From contig CBDDEE010000032.1 of NCBI GenBank assembly GCA_965226855.1, forward strand, positions 434,001-498,000: DNA of 64,000 nt. Reading direction: 5' to 3'. How positions within the stretch are numbered: position 1 is the first letter of the stretch; the number at the start of each line of letters is the position of its first letter. Shown in pieces: positions 17,872 to 29,346 of the stretch. This DNA is from JAUXJB01 sp965226855. Its GTDB lineage: Bacteria; Myxococcota_A; UBA9160; SZUA-336. The notes beneath the pieces are model-generated. The model was given only the letters and a program-made list of their open reading frames with translations, searched no databases and was not told the origin of the DNA. A program made the position numbers and the translations under genes.

Positions 17872-19008
17872 TTAGTCCGCAGGGCGGAACGCTTGGGGGG
17901 TTCGCAGTAGCGGCTGCGGCGTGAAGATCCACTCCGGCGGCTCAGCGAAGCTGCCGTACGGCGCGAAGCGGCGAAGCGCGGCCGCCACTTGCCGCTCGCT
18001 ATCGGCGGGGAGCTCCGTAGCGCCCGGGTCGACCAGCTCGACCCCACGCGCATCCAGTCGCACGGGGCGCAGGGCGGGGAGGCCCAGGCGCTCGAGCTGA
18101 TGGGCCCGGACCCAGGCCGTGCGCGCGGCTCGTGGCTCGAGCTCGAGCCGGATTACCTTCACTTGCTCGCGCCCTCGCACGCTCCAGCAGTCAGCGTCGC
18201 GCTGGATATGGCGCCCGACCTTGAAAGCGGCGCTCGCTGCGCGCCGTGCATCGCGTCGTCGGATTCTCGTGAACTCCTGCTCTATGTGGGTCCAGCTGTC
18301 GCGACGTTCCACGCGTCCGGTGTCCGGGCCGAGATACCTGCGCAGGAAGCGCAGCCTCTCGCTGCGAGATACGCCGAGCTCCTTGCGGTGGAGCTTGGCG
18401 AGCAACGTCCAGCGCCGCTCGCCCAGCGGACCGTCACGGAGCGCGCAGCGCTCGAAGTCGATCAGGACGAAGCCTGCCTCATCGGTGACCAGGAAGTTGT
18501 TCGGTGAGGTGTCGTCCTGGTCGATGCCGGCGTCGTGCAGCTTGCGGGAGAAGCGCGCGAAGGCATCCAGCAGGGCGCGTCGCGTCTGCGTCGCCAGTCC
18601 CGGCTCTGCCAGGATCGTCTCGAGGTCGCGGGCGGGGCGTGCCCGAACCACTGAGAAGCTGCGTACCAGGACCCCGATGGTGCGCTGCTCCCCGGTCGCG
18701 ATCGGAGCGGCCACCTGGAAGCCTCGCTCCGCCACCCCGCGCGCGATCACGGCCTCGCGACGCGCCTTCGAGGGTCGCAGCAGGTAGCGCAGTCGCGCGA
18801 GGGTCCCGGGCAGCGTGAAGACCTTGACGAACAGGTCGGGCTCCTCGTGTCCGAGTCCGACGCGATAGAGGCGTTTGCGCCCGGCCTGCTCCCGGGCCAC
18901 ACTGCTCGCTCGCCTGAGCACAGCGTCGGGGTCCGCGATGAGGGCGTCGAGGCCCGGAGTCGTACTTCCCTCGATCCACCAGCGGACTCTCGTCCTCAGC
19001 CCGCGCAT
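17872..19008 (-). CDS. Lipopolysaccharide-kinase-like (Kdo/WaaP) protein
   Basis: This is a 378-residue protein with a kinase-like core. It shows DLFVKVF (the ATP-lysine strand), a middle region with KARREAVIARGV, the catalytic-loop equivalent HDAGIDQDDTSPNNFLV, and the metal-binding LIDFERC. This resembles Kdo kinase/WaaP/RIO-type small kinases that phosphorylate LPS core sugars on the cytoplasmic face. The exact substrate is unknown. The start codon lies only 21 bases from the divergent folC start, so either the promoters lie within the coding regions or the true start is internal. Confidence 0.75.
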   Translation of the reverse strand: MRGLRTRVRWWIEGSTTPGLDALIADPDAVLRRASSVAREQAGRKRLYRVGLGHEEPDLFVKVFTLPGTLARLRYLLRPSKARREAVIARGVAERGFQVAAPIATGEQRTIGVLVRSFSVVRARPARDLETILAEPGLATQTRRALLDAFARFSRKLHDAGIDQDDTSPNNFLVTDEAGFVLIDFERCALRDGPLGERRWTLLAKLHRKELGVSRSERLRFLRRYLGPDTGRVERRDSWTHIEQEFTRIRRRDARRAASAAFKVGRHIQRDADCWSVRGREQVKVIRLELEPRAARTAWVRAHQLERLGLPALRPVRLDARGVELVDPGATELPADSERQVAAALRRFAPYGSFAEPPEWIFTPQPLLRTPQAFRPAD

Positions 19009-19029
19009 TAAGAGCGTAGCCTAGCAAAG

Positions 19030-20325
19030 ATGAGACTCGAGACCCTGGACGACGCGAAGCGCTACCTCGAAGGGCTGATCAACCTCGAGCGGCGGCGGGA
19101 CTTCGACTATGAGAAGCTGGGACTCGGCCGGATTCGCGCGCTGCTCGACGCCGTAGGCCATCCGGAGAGCGGCCTCCCCTGTCTCCACATCGCGGGCTCA
19201 AAGGGCAAGGGCACGGTCGCACTGGCCGCAGAGGTTCTGCTCCGCGCAACGGGGCGGCGTGTCGGAACCTACACCTCGCCTCACCTCGAGAGCTGGACGC
19301 AGCGCTTTCGCGTCGATGGCGCGCCCGTCGCGGGGCAAGCGATGGTAGGGGCGCTGCGCTCGATGATCCCGGCGGTGGAGAAGCTGCGGCAGGACCCGGA
19401 GCTGCGCCCGAGCTTCTTCGACGTGTCGACGGCTCTAGCGCTCGTCCTGTTCCGAGAGCTCGGCGTGGACACCGGGGTTATAGAGGTCGGAATTGGTGGG
19501 CGCCTGGATTCGACAAACGCAGTCCTTTCGAAGGTCTCCGTGATCACGGCCATCCAGCTGGAGCACACCGAGAAGCTCGGCAACACCGTGGAGGAGATCT
19601 GCGCGGAGAAGGCCGGGATTCTGCGCCCCGCCGTTCCCGCGGCGCACGGTCCACTTGCGCCCGGCGCGTACGGTGTGCTCGCCGCTCGGGCGGTCGCGTG
19701 CAACACGAAGCTGCATGCGGTCGGTGCGCCCCGAGCCGAGCTCGGCCTGGACGGGCTGTCCATCTGGCTCGAGGATGGTCGGGCTTTGCGCGCGCCCGTT
19801 CTGGGCTTGCATCAGGCCACCAACCTGGCGCTCGCGGTCCGGGCTTGCGAGCTCTTTGTCGGGCGGCCACTTCAGAGTCGCGAGCTCGGCGCGCTCGAGT
19901 CTCTGCAGCTTCCTGCCCGGCTCGAGCGCTTCGGCGACATCATTCTGGACTGCGCGCACACGCCCGACTCCGCCCGGGAGCTCCGGCGGACCCTGGTTGC
20001 ACTCTGGCCCGGCCGCCCTTGGGTGCTCGTCGTGAGCATTGCAGCCGACAAGGACGCCGCCCGGATTCTCGCCGAGCTCGCGCCGCCAGCTCGTGCGTGC
20101 GTCGTGACCGCCGCCGAGCCCGTGCGCTCCCTCGCTCCCGAGGTGCTGCTGCCTCTGGCACGTGCCGCGGGGATCGAAGAGGTCGAGACGCAGGCGCGAC
20201 CAGCGGACGCGCTGCGGAGAGCACTGAAGCTCGCGGCACCCGACGAGCTGGTTGTGTTGACGGGATCCGTCTACTTCGCAGGTGCCGTGCGCCCGCTGTT
20301 GGTGGGTGTCCCTAAGGGAGTGTAG
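19030..20325 (+). CDS. folC: Bifunctional folylpolyglutamate synthase/dihydrofolate synthase
   Basis: This is a 431-residue Mur-ligase-family enzyme that glutamylates dihydropteroate and folates in the cytoplasm. It shows the P-loop GSKGKGT (about 55-61), YTSPHLESWTQRF, the VIEVGIGGRLDSTN segment and LEHTEKLG. A C-terminal ligase domain follows, with DCAHTPDS. All core motifs are intact and the length is normal. It is divergent from the LPS-kinase-like gene with only 21 bases between start codons. The MaoC gene follows after 45 bases. Confidence 0.93.
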   Translation: MRLETLDDAKRYLEGLINLERRRDFDYEKLGLGRIRALLDAVGHPESGLPCLHIAGSKGKGTVALAAEVLLRATGRRVGTYTSPHLESWTQRFRVDGAPVAGQAMVGALRSMIPAVEKLRQDPELRPSFFDVSTALALVLFRELGVDTGVIEVGIGGRLDSTNAVLSKVSVITAIQLEHTEKLGNTVEEICAEKAGILRPAVPAAHGPLAPGAYGVLAARAVACNTKLHAVGAPRAELGLDGLSIWLEDGRALRAPVLGLHQATNLALAVRACELFVGRPLQSRELGALESLQLPARLERFGDIILDCAHTPDSARELRRTLVALWPGRPWVLVVSIAADKDAARILAELAPPARACVVTAAEPVRSLAPEVLLPLARAAGIEEVETQARPADALRRALKLAAPDELVVLTGSVYFAGAVRPLLVGVPKGV

Positions 20326-20370
20326 AGTGGCGCTCGCTCGGCGCGCCAGCGGGTTGGAAGGAGCACGGAC

Positions 20371-21435
20371 GTGGCGTTGATTCGCAAGAAGACCGGGAAC
20401 TTTCTCGAGGACTTCAGACTCGGTCAGGTGTTTCGCCACAAGGGCGGGCGCACGATCACGGAAGGCCTCACCGCTCATTTCACGGACTTCTCCTTCACGG
20501 CGAATCCGCTGCACAAGAACCTGCACTACGCGCAGACCTACGGCTACGACGGAATGCCCGTCCCGCCGGGACTCTTGATGGCCGTGGCGTTCAGCCAGAC
20601 GGTAGAGGACGTCTCCGAGAACGCGCGCGCGAATCTCGAGTACATCGACGTGCACTTTGGCGCCGTTGCCTACCCCGGGGACACGATCGAGACCGAGACC
20701 ACCGTGCTCGGCGTGCGACCGTCCAGGAGCCGTTTGGAGCTCGGCGTGGTTCACGTGCAAAGCGTGGCGCGCAAGCAGACCGGTCAGGTGGTGCTCGCGT
20801 ACCAGCGCAAGGTCCAGGTGTTCAAGGAAGACACGGAAGCGACGCTCGAGGAGGGGGAGGTCGCAGCCGTCGACGTTCCGGTCGAGCTCGAGCTTCCCCC
20901 CTACGACGCGAACACGAGCTACGCAGATCTGGCCCACCTGACGAACGCCGACACGTATCTCGAAGACTTCAATCCGGGCGACACGATCGAGCACTCCCGC
21001 GGGAGGGTCGTGACGGACGAGCACGTGTTTCTGACGGGGATGCTCGACAACACCTCGCAGGTGCACTGCAACCAGACCATGATAGACCGCGATCCGGATC
21101 GGTACCTCGGCGGACGAATCGTCGTCTACGGTGGCCTCCCCTTCGCTCTGTGCTTGGGCCTGTCGAGCCCCGACATCTCGGACAACAGCCTGGGAGACGT
21201 CGCGTACAAGACTGGGCGCCACACGGCTCCCATCTTCCCCGGCGACACGGTCTTTGCCTCGACCGACATCACCGGTGTTCGTGCCTACCCCGGCCGCGAC
21301 GACCTCGGCATCCTCGAGGCCACCCTCCGCGGCCACAAGTTCGAGCGCGAGGGCCAGGAAGAGCGACGCACCGAGATCTTCGTCCTCGAGCGCGAGATCG
21401 CCATCAAGCGCCGCTCTCACTACGCCAAGAGCTGA
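20371..21435 (+). CDS. Tandem MaoC-like (hot-dog) enoyl-CoA hydratase, mesaconyl-CoA hydratase-like
   Basis: This is a 354-residue protein with two hot-dog domains. The N-terminal part (GNFLEDFRLGQVFRH, then VAFSQTVEDVSENARANLEY and YPGDTIETETTVLG) closely follows the layout of mesaconyl-CoA hydratase/beta-methylmalyl-CoA dehydratase. The second domain (YLEDFNPGDTIEHSRGRVVT, NTSQVHCNQ, GDTVFASTDITG) carries a MaoC-type core. The substrate is likely a branched acyl-CoA; the ethylmalonyl-CoA or methylaspartate pathway is possible but no partner gene is nearby. GTG start has GGAAGGAG about 8 bases upstream. Confidence 0.82.
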   Translation: MALIRKKTGNFLEDFRLGQVFRHKGGRTITEGLTAHFTDFSFTANPLHKNLHYAQTYGYDGMPVPPGLLMAVAFSQTVEDVSENARANLEYIDVHFGAVAYPGDTIETETTVLGVRPSRSRLELGVVHVQSVARKQTGQVVLAYQRKVQVFKEDTEATLEEGEVAAVDVPVELELPPYDANTSYADLAHLTNADTYLEDFNPGDTIEHSRGRVVTDEHVFLTGMLDNTSQVHCNQTMIDRDPDRYLGGRIVVYGGLPFALCLGLSSPDISDNSLGDVAYKTGRHTAPIFPGDTVFASTDITGVRAYPGRDDLGILEATLRGHKFEREGQEERRTEIFVLEREIAIKRRSHYAKS

Positions 21436-21454
21436 GGACTGGTACTCTCTCCCG

Positions 21455-22324
21455 GTGATCCGGGAGCTCACTACCGCCGACACTGCGGAAACGCTTGCAA
21501 TGCTGCGTGCTCGGCCGCTGCACAACGTATTTCTCGAGTATGTCGTGTCGATCGGCGGGCTAGGGTGGGCGAACGGGCTGCTGGGCTGCGAGGCCCGCGA
21601 TCGCATCGTGGCTGCGCTGATGATTGGGCCCATGGGTGGGACAGTTCTCGAGGTGCGCGACCGCGAGGCCTACGCACCGCTCGCGGAGGCCGCGAGCCGT
21701 CAGTTGGTCCGGCCGCGCCACCTGATCGGCTCGGAGGACATCACCGAGCCCTTCTGGAGCGAGTACTCGCAGTACGCTGCGCCCCCCATCTGGATGCGGC
21801 GTGAGCCCGTCTACCTGATCGATGCAGATCGCCTGGAAAACGCTGGACTGGCCAGGAACTGCGTCCGGATCGAGCGGGCCCGCGAACGGGACATCGACAC
21901 GATCGTAGCTCACAGCGCACTCCAACACTGCGAGGACCTCAAGGACGATCGCTACGCGATGGACCCCGAAGGTTTCTGGGAGCGTCACCGCAAAGATGTG
22001 CGCGACGGGCGCTGGTGGGTGATCCGGCACAAGGGTAGGATCGCGTTCCAGGTGCACGTCGGAGTGCGGACTCCACATGTCGTGCAGATCGGCGGCGTGT
22101 TCACACCGTCGGACATGCGCAACGAGGGGCATGCGAAACGAGGCATCGCTGCTGTCTCGGCGCGTCTGCTGAGCGATACTCCGCGGGTGAGCCTGTTCTG
22201 TGTGGAGGACAATCTCCCTGCCCGACGCGTCTACGAGTGCGTCGGCTACTCAGTGGTGCATCAGAATCGCAGCTGGCTACTCGATGAGCCCTTTGTCTCG
22301 GAGACTCACGAGAGATACGTCTGA
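21455..22324 (+). CDS. GNAT-family N-acetyltransferase with N-terminal domain
   Basis: This is a 289-residue protein. The N-terminal half (about residues 1-130) resembles the extra domain found ahead of GNAT folds in DUF4081-type proteins. The C-terminal half has the GNAT core: IGGVFTPSDMRNEGHAKRG (acetyl-CoA loop) and SLFCVEDNLPARRVYECVGY (motif B). Substrate unknown. The GTG start is 19 bases after the MaoC stop and lacks a clear RBS, so translation may depend on the upstream gene. The next gene starts 34 bases later. Confidence 0.82.
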   Translation: MIRELTTADTAETLAMLRARPLHNVFLEYVVSIGGLGWANGLLGCEARDRIVAALMIGPMGGTVLEVRDREAYAPLAEAASRQLVRPRHLIGSEDITEPFWSEYSQYAAPPIWMRREPVYLIDADRLENAGLARNCVRIERARERDIDTIVAHSALQHCEDLKDDRYAMDPEGFWERHRKDVRDGRWWVIRHKGRIAFQVHVGVRTPHVVQIGGVFTPSDMRNEGHAKRGIAAVSARLLSDTPRVSLFCVEDNLPARRVYECVGYSVVHQNRSWLLDEPFVSETHERYV

Positions 22325-22358
22325 GCTCGGGCGGGCGAGACCAGCGCAGGAGAGCACG

Positions 22359-24254
22359 ATGGCGAGCAAGTTCGAGGAGGTCTACCGACGCTCGATCGAG
22401 CAGCCCGATGACTTCTGGGCGGAGGCGGCCGAGGAGCTGCACTGGTTCGAGAAGTGGGATCGCGTGCTGGATGACTCCCGCGCCCCGTTCACACGCTGGT
22501 TCTCCGGTGGCCGCGTCAACACTTGCTACAACGCCGTGGATCGTCACGTCGCCCAGGGCAGAGGCGAGCAGGCCGCTCTGATATGGGACAGCCCCGTCGC
22601 GGGAGCGACGGCGTCGCTGACCTATCGCGAGCTGCAGGACGAGGTCGCCGTCCTGGCGGGCGCGTTGCGCGGTCTCGGAGTCGAAGCCGGAGATCGCGTA
22701 CTCATCTATATGCCAAACGTGCCGGAAGCCGCGGTCGGCATGCTGGCTTGCGCGCGCATCGGCGCAATACACTCTGTAGTGTTCGGAGGATTCGCATCGA
22801 GCGAACTCGCCACGCGTATTGACGATGCCCAACCAAAAATCGTGCTCGCCGCCTCCTGCGGTTTGGAGCCAAATCGCGTCGTCGAGTACAAACCCTTGCT
22901 CGACGCCGCTATCGAGATCGCGAAGCACACGCCGGAAGCGTGCGTCTACCTGCAGCGCCCCCAGTGTCCCGCCGTGCTCGACCCGGCGCGCGACCTCGAC
23001 TGGATGGATCTGGTTTCTGCGGCGGAGCCTGTTGACTGTGTGCCGGTTCCTGCAACCGACCCGCTTTACATCCTCTACACGTCGGGAACCACAGGCGTTC
23101 CGAAGGGAGTCGTGAGGGACCATGGCGGCCACATGGTTGCCCTCCACTGGAGCATGAAGAACGTCTACGGCTTGGAACCGGGCGAGGCCTTCTGGGCGGC
23201 GTCCGATGTGGGCTGGGTCGTGGGACACTCCTACATCGTGTATGCCCCGTTGCTGTTCGGCTGCACGTCGATCATGTTCGAGGGCAAGCCGGTCGGTACT
23301 CCGGACGCCTCTGCGTACTGGCGCGTCATCTCGGAGAACCGCGTGAGCGTGCTCTTCACTGCGCCGACAGCCTTTCGTGCGATCAAGCGCGATGACCCGA
23401 AGACCGAGCTCATGAGTGGCTACGATCTATCCGCGCTCCGCACCCTGTTCCTCGCCGGAGAGCGGGCAGACCCCGACACCATCCGGTGGGCGGAGGACGC
23501 CCTCTCCGTGCCGGTGATCGATCACTGGTGGCAAACGGAGAGCGGCTGGCCCATGGCCGCGAACTGCCTCGGCATCGAGCCTTTGCCGGTGAAGCACGGC
23601 TCGCCCACCCGCGCCGTGCCCGGCTACGACATCGCGGTGCTCGACGAGAGCGGACGGTCCGTCCCCCCTGGCGATTCGGGAGCGATCTGCGTGAGGCTCC
23701 CACTCCCCCCCGGCATGCTCCCCACCCTCTGGAACAACGACGAGGGTTACGTGGACACCTACCTGTCCCGCTACGACGGCTTCTACGAAACTGCCGACGC
23801 TGGCTTCATGGACGAGGACGGATACCTCTGGATCATGTCCCGCACCGACGACATCATCAACGTCGCTGGTCATCGCCTCTCCACGGGAGGGATGGAGGAG
23901 GTGGTGGCCTCCCACCGCGACGTGGCCGAGTGCGCAGTTATCGGAGTCGCGGACCCCCTCAAGGGCCAGGTCCCACTGGGCTTCGCCGTTCTCAAGGCGG
24001 GCGTAGAGCGCCCTGAGCAAGAGATCACGAACGAGATCATCGCGCTCGTTCGAGAGAAGATCGGTCCGGTCGCCGCCTTCAAACAGGCCACTGTGGTGAA
24101 GGGCCTGCCAAAGACACGCTCCGGCAAGGTGCTGCGCGGCACAATGCGCAGCATCGCGGACTCCGAGGAGTACAGCGTCCCCGCCACGATCGACGATCCG
24201 CAAATCCTGGAAGAGATCGAGGAGGCGCTGCGGCGGCTCGGCTACGCCAACTGA
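22359..24254 (+). CDS. prpE: Propionyl-CoA/acyl-CoA synthetase (PrpE-like)
   Basis: This is a 631-residue AMP-forming acyl-CoA ligase. It shows the YTSGTTGVPKGVVRD P-loop, DHWWQTESGWP, YETADAGFMDEDGY, the hinge SRTDDIINVAGHRLSTGGMEE, and the catalytic lysine in KTRSGKVLRGTMR. The FGGFASSELATRIDDAQPK and SDVGWVVGHSYIVYAPL segments follow propionate-CoA ligases/ACSS3 more closely than acetyl-CoA synthetase. ATG 22359 is preceded by CAGGAGAG. Upstream acetyltransferase and hot-dog hydratase genes suggest short/branched acyl-CoA metabolism. Confidence 0.88.
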   Translation: MASKFEEVYRRSIEQPDDFWAEAAEELHWFEKWDRVLDDSRAPFTRWFSGGRVNTCYNAVDRHVAQGRGEQAALIWDSPVAGATASLTYRELQDEVAVLAGALRGLGVEAGDRVLIYMPNVPEAAVGMLACARIGAIHSVVFGGFASSELATRIDDAQPKIVLAASCGLEPNRVVEYKPLLDAAIEIAKHTPEACVYLQRPQCPAVLDPARDLDWMDLVSAAEPVDCVPVPATDPLYILYTSGTTGVPKGVVRDHGGHMVALHWSMKNVYGLEPGEAFWAASDVGWVVGHSYIVYAPLLFGCTSIMFEGKPVGTPDASAYWRVISENRVSVLFTAPTAFRAIKRDDPKTELMSGYDLSALRTLFLAGERADPDTIRWAEDALSVPVIDHWWQTESGWPMAANCLGIEPLPVKHGSPTRAVPGYDIAVLDESGRSVPPGDSGAICVRLPLPPGMLPTLWNNDEGYVDTYLSRYDGFYETADAGFMDEDGYLWIMSRTDDIINVAGHRLSTGGMEEVVASHRDVAECAVIGVADPLKGQVPLGFAVLKAGVERPEQEITNEIIALVREKIGPVAAFKQATVVKGLPKTRSGKVLRGTMRSIADSEEYSVPATIDDPQILEEIEEALRRLGYAN

Positions 24255-24261
24255 TACGGGT

Positions 24262-24285
24262 AGGTCGGGGGGACGTTCCCGACCT
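24262..24285. terminator. Hairpin between convergent genes, possible bidirectional terminator
   Basis: AGGTCGGG (24262-24269) pairs perfectly with CCCGACCT (24278-24285) around an 8-base loop. It sits between the prpE stop and the convergent stop of the thioredoxin-fold gene. There is no uninterrupted T-run, so termination is only plausible. Confidence 0.4.
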
Positions 24286-24314
24286 CCGACTCCTTCTAGC
24301 CGGGCCTTTTGGGG

Positions 24315-25025
24315 TCAGCTGGCGAGCGAGTAAGTGGTTTTTAGGTAGCGAACGATCTCCGCCGACTCGAACATTGCCTCGTCCGTGTTCGGGTCGATCA
24401 GATACGGGACCATCATCTGGCCAGAGCGCTTCTCGAAGTAGCCGCGTTGCGCGCTGCCCCTTGCGACGTTGTGCAGCAGATAGGGGAGCTCCAGGCTGGA
24501 CAGCTCCTCGCGCACGATGCGCGAGAACGGGGAGGCTTCGTAGCTGTACAGCTCGAGGGGCTCTTTCGGTTCTCGCGAAGGACGGCGCCAGGCGCCGAGG
24601 CCCGGTCGGAACAGTCCACTCAGCGTGGAGGAGAGGTCAGTGAGAGGGCCGCCCGCGAGCGGGAGAGGGATGCTCCCGTCGCCGTAGGTCTCGAAGAGGT
24701 AGCGAACGATGTCATCAGACTCGTACATCTCGCGCGCGGTGTTCGGATCGAGCAGGTACGGAAACTGTGCCTTGCCGCCGCGCTCGATCAGACGTGGCCG
24801 AAAGCGCGTGCCGTTCTTGGGGCAGGGGTAGATGCGGGCGTCGAGATCGAGCATGGAGAGGGCTTCGCGGACCTTGCGGCAGTACGGGCAGCCCTCGAAG
24901 TCCCAGAGCTCGAGCGGCTGCTCGGGTCTGGCACCGAGTCTGGCGACCCGAACTCCGGCGCCGAGCCGCAGGAGAGTCGTGGCGACGGAGCTTCCCACAT
25001 TTATCGTGCGTCTCAGTCCGGGCAT
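24315..25025 (-). CDS. Protein with two tandem glutathione-S-transferase N-terminal (thioredoxin-fold) domains
   Basis: This is a 236-residue protein. Domain 1 (about 37-115) has the redox motif CPYC (WDFEGCPYCRKVREAL) and the cis-Pro region QFPYLLDPNT. Domain 2 (about 155-232) repeats the fold (LYSYEASPFSRIVREEL, MMVPYLIDPNTDEAMFESAEIVRYL) but has replaced both cysteines. It is a duplicated GST_N/glutaredoxin-like protein with one active and one degenerate half, of a type known from plants, cyanobacteria and proteobacteria. Function is uncharacterised. There may be a weak N-terminal hydrophobic stretch but no clear signal peptide. Confidence 0.82.
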   Translation of the reverse strand: MPGLRRTINVGSSVATTLLRLGAGVRVARLGARPEQPLELWDFEGCPYCRKVREALSMLDLDARIYPCPKNGTRFRPRLIERGGKAQFPYLLDPNTAREMYESDDIVRYLFETYGDGSIPLPLAGGPLTDLSSTLSGLFRPGLGAWRRPSREPKEPLELYSYEASPFSRIVREELSSLELPYLLHNVARGSAQRGYFEKRSGQMMVPYLIDPNTDEAMFESAEIVRYLKTTYSLAS

Positions 25026-25120
25026 CAGAGCTCTCCGGGATGTGCGCGCTCGAGATCGTCCAGGTGATCGGAGCGCTGGGTGTCGATGTCTAAGTAGATG
25101 ATGCGCACGTGCGCTTCCGC

Positions 25121-27066
<1,946 letters not shown>

Positions 27067-27070
<4 letters not shown>

Positions 27071-28095
27071 CTGAGACCGCGGTCCATCAATTCCTCGGCG
27101 ATCTGCACGGCGTTCGTTGCAGCACCCTTGCGCAGGTTGTCGCCGACGGTCCAGAGCCACAGACGCTCGCTTCCCAGGTCCCTTCGGACTCGACCCACGA
27201 GGATTTCGTCCCGACCGGCCGCGAGGTCGGGTGTCGGGAATACGTTGGAGCCGCAGTCGTCAACGAGCTCCACGCCGGGGAAGGCGGCGAGCGCGTCGCG
27301 CGCCGCCTCGACAGACAGGGGTCTCTCCGTCTCGACCAGGACCGACGCGGAATGGCCGACGGGCACCGGCACCCGCACGCAGGTCATGGTCACGTCGAGC
27401 TCCGGGAGCGCCATGATCTTGCGGGTCTCGAACAGGAGCTTGACCTCCTCGGTCGAGTAGCCGTCGTCGCGGAACGACTCGCAGAGTGGCACCACGTTAT
27501 TCGCGATTCTGGCGGCGAACTGACGCGGCGCAGGAACGTCCGCCCCCGTGTGAATGGCACGCTGTTGGGCTTCGAGTTCTTCGACACCGGGTAGCCCCGC
27601 GCCGCTCACCGCCTGCAGCGTGGTCACCACGGCGCTCTTCACGCCCGCTGCCCGGTGCAGCGGCTGGAGGGCCATGACGAGGGGGATCGTGGTGCAGTTC
27701 GGAGAGGCCAGGATGCCCTGGTGCTTCTCCAGGGCATCGCCGTTTACCTCGGGAATCACGAGGGGCACGTTGTCGTGCATGCGCCAGGTTCCAGACTTGT
27801 CGATCGCGATCCCGCCGCGCTCCACGACCTCGGGCGCCAGCTCCCTGGAGAGCTCCCCCGTGGCGGCGAAGAACACGAAGTCCACGCCCTCGAAGGCTTC
27901 GGGCTGCGCGAGCTCGACGCGCAGCAGCTCGCCGCGAAAGCGGATCTCCCGGCCGGCCGAGCGCTCGCTCGCGAGGGGGCGCAGCTCCGAGACGGGGAAG
28001 GCGCGCTCCTCGAGCAGGCGCAGAAGCACCTCTCCCACCGCGCCGGTTGCACCACACACGGCGACAACACGGCCGCGCCTGCCCGACTCCGCCAT
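27067..28095 (-). CDS. asd: Aspartate-semialdehyde dehydrogenase
   Basis: Asd reduces aspartyl phosphate to the semialdehyde, the branch point to lysine, threonine, methionine and diaminopimelate. This 342-residue protein has the NADP-binding start VVAVCGATGAVGEVLL, DFVFFAATGELS, and the catalytic Cys in ASPNCTTIPLV. It also has the AVSGAGLPGVEEL segment and the end WTVGDNLRKGAATNAVQIAE. ATG 28095 has GGAGG 7 bases upstream on the coding strand. It forms a two-gene unit with aacS and is divergent from the interrupted PLP-enzyme gene. Confidence 0.95.
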
Positions 28096-29346
28096 CTCGA
28101 GGCCTCCGCGAGCAATCGTATCGCCTGCTCTTGCTCTTCGCCAAAGCGAGGTCTCAGGCTGCAGGCTGCCGCCGGCTTGCCGAACGCCTACCTTCAGGGC
28201 TGCGGGGGAAGTCTTTATGGACGCCGACGAAGAGCGATTCCAGGCGCGGGAGCTCGCGCTCTCGACACAGCTGAGTCCGCTGCGCAAGAGCACTACGGCC
28301 CGATCGATAGAGGAGCTCACGCGAGAGCAGCTAGAGCACTTCTGCGTCGATCCGGAGAGTCCTCTCGGCTTCCGCCTCCGAGACGTGGTCGAGCATATCT
28401 ACCGCGCGGACGCGGGCCTGAACCACCTGTGGAGCGAAACGGTCCAGGTGCTGGCCGGACTTGAACGTCGTGACCGGATCGCCTTCTTCAACGCGAAGCG
28501 CTTCCTTTGCTTCCAGCTCGCGAAGCTGCTCGACACGCTCCAGAACCCACTGCGCAAGAGCTATCAGTCGCTGGTGGCAGGGCAGACCACGCAGACGGCA
28601 AAGGGACCCTACGCGCTGTTCGACAACGTCACCGCGGTGTTCAGCTCCACGCCCGTCGTCACCCGGACCGCGACCTACCTGTACGCCTGTACAGAGTGGA
28701 TCGATGACGCGTTCCAGGGCAAGGAGCTACTGCACGAGATCTACTCCCGCCTGATGAATCCCACGTCGACGTGCCTGGCGAACCACATCGTCGACCTCGA
28801 GGCCGGCCCTCTCGCGGGCGAGTACTTCGCCTGGAACTTCAACTCCGGAATGGCCGCGATCGACGGCACGCTCAGCCACCTGGTCGGCTACCAGGACGTA
28901 GTCTTCTCCAGCCGCAATATCTACGGCGGCGCCTATCAGCTGCTGCACGACTGGTTCGGCAAGGCGAGTAACCTGGACATTGCCGTGCACTGGTTCGACG
29001 GCTGCACCGCAAACGATTTTCGCAAGGAACTCCAACGCGTGCGGGCGGAGTGCTCCGCGCGCCTTGGGAATGGGCGACATATTTTCGTGTACATCGAGTC
29101 GCCCTGTAATCCACACGGTTACGTGCTCGACGTTTCCGGCATCTGCCGTGCCGCGCACGAGGAGGGTCTGGAGGTCATCTGTGACGCAACGATCGGAACG
29201 CCCATGCTGCAGCCGGTGCTCAGGCGTGACGATCCGCTCGAGCGACCGGACTTCGTACTGCACTCGTATACGAAAGATCTCGTTGGCACGGGCACGACCA
29301 CGGCGGGGGTGGTGATCGCCCGGAACGAGCGTATGTTCCTTCCTAA

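Noticed and set aside
19435..21633. A 732-residue minus-strand open frame.
   Set aside because: It is antisense to the well-supported folC and MaoC genes, with no motif and no plausible start.
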